Below, piece after piece: positions 27,905 to 30,827 of a stretch of 30,827 bases of DNA (its first letter is position 1; every line of letters starts with the position of its first letter). The notes beneath the pieces were generated by a model, which did not search any database, was not told the DNA's origin, and saw only the letters and a program-made list of their open reading frames with translations. A program made the translations under genes and the position numbers. Source of the stretch: JBEKCP01 sp050014815. GTDB taxonomy: Bacteria > Planctomycetota > Planctomycetia > Pirellulales > Thermoguttaceae. The stretch covers positions 1 to 30,827 of the forward strand of contig JBEKCP010000007.1 in the NCBI GenBank assembly GCA_050014815.1, given 5' to 3'.

Positions 27905-30043
27905 CTATTGGGGTCGATCTCGCATTTCCTTGACGGCGGCCTGGAGGGCATCGCGGCCGATCACCAGGGTGCCGGCGGGCGGCTGGCCGGGCGAGGCGGC
28001 GAGGTGCGCGGCGATCGTCGCCATGGCCGCGCGGCGGCACGTCCCCTCGATCTGCGCCCCGGTGAATCCCTCGGTCTCGCCGGCCAGCCAGGCGGCGGTG
28101 GCCGCCGGCTCCACCGGCCGATCCCGGAGATGAATCTGGAATATCTTCTCGCGGCTCGCGCGGTCCGGCGGGGGGATCTCCAGGCAGAGGTCGAACCGCC
28201 CGGGACGCAGCAGGGCCGGATCCAGGAGGTCGGGACGGTTGGTGGCTGCCAGGACGAAGACCCCCTTGAGTTCCTCGATGCCGTCCAATTCCGTCAAGAG
28301 TTGGCTGAGGACGCGGGCGGCGACCCCCGAGTCGTTTCCGCCGCCGGAGCGGGCCGAGGCCAGGGCGTCGATTTCGTCGAAGAAGATGATGCAGGGGGCG
28401 GCCTGCCGGGCCTTGCGGAACACGTCGCGGAGTCCGCGCTCCGATTCGCCCACGTACATCGACAGCAGCTCCGGCCCCTTGACCGAGACGAAGTTCACCC
28501 CCGCCTCCGTGGCCAGCGCCTTGGCGATCAGGGTCTTGCCGCAGCCGGGCGGTCCCGACACCAGCGCGCCCTTGGGAGGAGTGAGGTGGACGGACTGGAA
28601 CAACTCGGGATGCGCCAGCGGCCACTCGACGGCCTCCCGCAGCCGCGCCTTGATCTCGTCCAGGCCGCCGACGTCGTTCCACGTGACGTTGGGCACCTCG
28701 ACGAACACCTCGCGGACGGCCGAGGGCTCGACTTCCCGCAGGGCCTCCCGAAAATCATCCTTGGCGACCTGGAGCCGGGCGAGCATTTCATCCGGGACGT
28801 AGGGTTGGGAGAAGTCGATGGCCGGCAGCAGCCGCCGCAAGGCGTTCATGCCCGCCTCGCGGCAGAGGGCCTCCAAATCGGCGCCGACGAACCCGTGGGT
28901 GATGGCGGCCACGTGGGCCAGGTCGACTTCCGGGTCCAGGGGCATTCCGCGGCTGTGGATCTCGAGGATTTCCCGCCGCCCGTGCTGGTCCGGAATGGGG
29001 ATCGAGATTTCGCGGTCGAAGCGGCCCGGCCGGCGCAGGGCCGGGTCCAGGGCATTGGGCAGATTGGTGGCCGCCAGGACGATGACGTGCTGCCGCTGGG
29101 AGAGGCCGTCCATCAGGGCGAGGAGTTGCGCGACGACGCGTTTTTCCACGTCGCCCACGACCCGCTCGCGCCGCGGAGCAATGGCGTCGATTTCGTCCAG
29201 GAAGAGGATGCTGGGGGCCTGGCGGGCCGCCTCCTCGAACAGTTTCCGCAGGTGCGCTTCGCTCTCGCCGTAGAACTTGTGGATGATCTCCGGACCATTG
29301 ATCGAAAAGAACTTGGCCTCGGTCTCGTGGGCCACCGCGCGGGCCAGCAGCGTCTTGCCGCAGCCCGGCGGCCCGTACAACAGAACGCCTTTCGGGGCGT
29401 CGATCCCCAGGCGCTCGAAGAGCTCCGGGTACCGCAGCGGCAACTCGACGATTTCCCGAACGCGGTCCAACTGCCGTCTCAGGCCGCCGATGTCCTCGTA
29501 GGAGAGCGGGGCGGCCGCGGTGGCGGGCTGGGCTTCGCCCGACTGGAGTTTCAGAAGCGTGTCGGACATCACGGTCACCGGTCCCGCCGGAGATGTGCTC
29601 TTGACGAGGAAGTCGGCGCGGCGATTTCCGAAGAGCGTTACTCGCACCCGATCGCCCGCCGTCGCCGGCAGACCGTCCAGCAGACCGCCGATGTACTTCA
29701 GATCGCGGCCCTGCGGCGCGGCGCCTTGGGACAAGAGGACCAGCTCTTCCGCCGGCTTGACCGAAGCGCGGCGGACGACGGCCATCTCGCCGAGTCCCAC
29801 GCCCGCGTTCTCCCGGATAACGCCGTCGATCTGGAGGTGCTCCATGCGGCGGTGCTCCTTGAAGGTCGGCATCGCGCGGCAGACGGTCCGCCGCTTGCCC
29901 TCGACTTCGAGCATGTCGCCCACGTCCAACCCGATCCGCTGCATGTCGGCGGGGTCGATGCGTGCGATCCCGCGGCCGACGTCCTTGCCCGTCGATTCGC
30001 TCACACGCAGGGCGATTTCGGTGACTGTCGATGATTTCACCAT
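27905..30043 (-). CDS. CDC48/p97-type double AAA ATPase
   Basis: This is a 712-aa protein. The CDC48 N-domain (about 1-110, VTEIALRVSESTGKDVGRGI, RIGLDVGDMLEVEG) is complete with a double-psi barrel and second subdomain. AAA domain 1: GPPGCGKT at about 224-231, pore loop KFYGESE, Walker B ILFLDEIDAIAPRRE, and arginine-finger region ALRRPGRFDREI. AAA domain 2: GPPGCGKT near 497-504, pore MYVGESE, Walker B IIFFDEIDALASARS, and LLRPGRFDLCLE. All key residues are present, so a hexameric unfoldase is expected. This archaeal/eukaryotic-type ATPase lies between Hsp20 and GvpF/L genes, as in some gas-vesicle clusters, where it may remodel vesicle proteins. Length is typical (about 710-740). Confidence 0.93.
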   Translation of the reverse strand: MVKSSTVTEIALRVSESTGKDVGRGIARIDPADMQRIGLDVGDMLEVEGKRRTVCRAMPTFKEHRRMEHLQIDGVIRENAGVGLGEMAVVRRASVKPAEELVLLSQGAAPQGRDLKYIGGLLDGLPATAGDRVRVTLFGNRRADFLVKSTSPAGPVTVMSDTLLKLQSGEAQPATAAAPLSYEDIGGLRRQLDRVREIVELPLRYPELFERLGIDAPKGVLLYGPPGCGKTLLARAVAHETEAKFFSINGPEIIHKFYGESEAHLRKLFEEAARQAPSILFLDEIDAIAPRRERVVGDVEKRVVAQLLALMDGLSQRQHVIVLAATNLPNALDPALRRPGRFDREISIPIPDQHGRREILEIHSRGMPLDPEVDLAHVAAITHGFVGADLEALCREAGMNALRRLLPAIDFSQPYVPDEMLARLQVAKDDFREALREVEPSAVREVFVEVPNVTWNDVGGLDEIKARLREAVEWPLAHPELFQSVHLTPPKGALVSGPPGCGKTLIAKALATEAGVNFVSVKGPELLSMYVGESERGLRDVFRKARQAAPCIIFFDEIDALASARSGGGNDSGVAARVLSQLLTELDGIEELKGVFVLAATNRPDLLDPALLRPGRFDLCLEIPPPDRASREKIFQIHLRDRPVEPAATAAWLAGETEGFTGAQIEGTCRRAAMATIAAHLAASPGQPPAGTLVIGRDALQAAVKEMRDRPQ

Positions 30044-30091
30044 CGCGGTCGGTCCTTAGAAAGTGTGTCAAAAGAACAAGTGCGATGGTCC

Positions 30092-30222
30092 CCTCTCCCT
30101 CCGGGAGAGGGTTAGGGTGAGGGCGGGTAGCAAGCAAGGAGTCAATTCTTGCGATGCAGCCCACAATGCCCTCACCCCCTGCCCCTCTCCCGATCGTGCC
30201 GAAACGGCACGCGGGAGAGGGG
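30092..30222. repeat. Paired palindromic 'PLPEGEG/LSRRERG' repeats
   Basis: Two related hairpins lie in the 188-nt gap between Hsp20 and the ATPase gene. The first is CCCTCTCCC-TCC-GGGAGAGGG at 30092-30112, followed by TTAGGGTGAGGGCGGG. The second, in the opposite sense (preceded by GCCCTCACCCCC), has an outer stem CCCCTCTCCC/GGGAGAGGGG (30182-30191 and 30213-30222) around an inner stem CGTGCCG-AAA-CGGCACG. Translated, they give the well-known PNPLPEGEG and LTLSRRERG peptides. The long nested stem may attenuate or terminate transcription from Hsp20. Confidence 0.8.
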
Positions 30223-30231
30223 AGCCGGGCC

Positions 30232-30798
30232 TCAGCGTTCCAGGCGGATCTTCAAAATCCCGTTGGTACACTCCCATCGCATGGCCTGCTCGGAGAACGT
30301 TCCGGGCAGCGTTACCTCTTTGCGATATCGTTTCTCGCCGTGCTGGGCGAGGATCGTCAGGCAGTCCCCCGAGAACTCCAATTGGACGTCTTTCTTGCTG
30401 ACGCCCGGGATCTCGGCCAGCACGAGGACGTGGTCTTCCTCCTCGTGGACGTCGAAGAGCGGCTCGCGGACGTCCTCGACCACGGTGCCTCCGGAGGATC
30501 CGCGGTGGATGTTGCCGAACGGTTCGATCTTGACTTCCTGCTCGCCCCGGTCGCCCAGCGCGGTCTTGACGGAGAAGCCGTAGACGCCGCGGAGTTTGCC
30601 CTGGGGATCGAGGCCCTTGATCTCGCCGGTCCGCGAGAGGTTCTGGCCGGTCTGGGCCAGGTCCGCCAGCTTTTCAACCAGGCTTCCGAATTTTCCGAGG
30701 AAGCCCCCGAGGTGAAAATCGAAGTCGCCGGCGCGGTCGCCGGGGCTCGACTGGTCTCCGCGCCGTCGCGGCGACGGATTCTTCTGTGCTCTTGCCAT
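30232..30798 (-). CDS. Hsp20/alpha-crystallin protein, GvpH-like
   Basis: This is a 188-aa protein. The alpha-crystallin domain occupies about 108-188 (REPLFDVHEEEDHVLVLAEI, PGVSKKDVQLEFSGDCLTI), ending in the short C-terminal ILKIRLER. The N-terminal half contains GEIKGLDPQGKLRGVYGFSV and EQEVKIEPFGN, a segment I associate with gas-vesicle GvpH-type Hsp20 proteins and not with ordinary small heat-shock proteins. AAAGGA lies 8 nt before the ATG at 30798. It heads the visible part of the minus-strand gas-vesicle module, and structural gvp genes would lie beyond the right edge. It probably acts as a chaperone for vesicle proteins. Confidence 0.85.
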   Translation of the reverse strand: MARAQKNPSPRRRGDQSSPGDRAGDFDFHLGGFLGKFGSLVEKLADLAQTGQNLSRTGEIKGLDPQGKLRGVYGFSVKTALGDRGEQEVKIEPFGNIHRGSSGGTVVEDVREPLFDVHEEEDHVLVLAEIPGVSKKDVQLEFSGDCLTILAQHGEKRYRKEVTLPGTFSEQAMRWECTNGILKIRLER

Positions 30799-30827
30799 GA
30801 CTGGATCCTTTCGGTTGTTGAGTAGAC

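Noticed and set aside
27858..28682. Upstream extension of the first GvpF/L frame
   Set aside because: It is an out-of-frame shadow of the CDC48-like gene; GvpF/L homology begins at MDTHCYLYAI.

Overview
The window reads as a piece of a GC-rich Planctomycetota genome, most likely Pirellulales-like. The evidence is several very large secreted PQQ-type beta-propeller proteins carrying the 'WPMFRGD / W-x-x-FHGP' opening, a URO-D-family enzyme, a long-insert RpoD-like sigma factor, and numerous palindromic mini-repeats that are translated inside genes as peptides such as 'SASEG' and 'GTVPFSSDEN'. The placement rests on recollection of these families, not on a database search. No rRNA, tRNA, CRISPR array, transposase or integrase was recognised.

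Left third (1-13,250, mostly + strand): the tail of an FG-GAP/PQQ-type protein; a 1297-aa secreted double beta-propeller with an embedded methyltransferase-like Rossmann domain and a malectin-like C-terminus; then, behind a plausible promoter and a perfect 16-bp tandem repeat, a tightly coupled set made of a membrane-anchored PQQ propeller, an RPH/PEP-synthase-like dikinase, an Oxa1/EMC3/TMCO1-like membrane protein and a URO-D-family protein. The first pair overlaps by ATGA and the second pair is 3 nt apart. A decayed formylglycine-generating-enzyme gene and another secreted PQQ propeller follow.

Middle (13,250-19,700): a small gene graveyard holds an orphan signal peptide fused to an antisense URO-D-like fragment. 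It is followed by a secreted coiled-coil repeat protein, a Wza-type polysaccharide export protein with an upstream TPR protein (- strand), a compositionally different membrane protein, and a DUF433/DUF5615 toxin-antitoxin pair. Palindromic mini-repeats begin here, two of them inserted in frame into genes.

Right half (19,977-30,827, all - strand): a regulatory block with an RpoD-like sigma factor, an ECF sigma factor, a YqgE/AlgH protein, a lone receiver, a FixJ-like regulator and a DUF4118/PAS/PAS histidine kinase. Beyond it lies the accessory end of a gas-vesicle cluster: Hsp20/GvpH-like, a two-domain CDC48-type AAA ATPase, and two GvpF/L proteins. The structural gvpA gene is not in the window and would have to lie to the right. 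The most unusual items are the propeller-dikinase-EMC3-like operon, the CDC48-containing gas-vesicle module, and the palindromic repeat families with conserved arms and loops.
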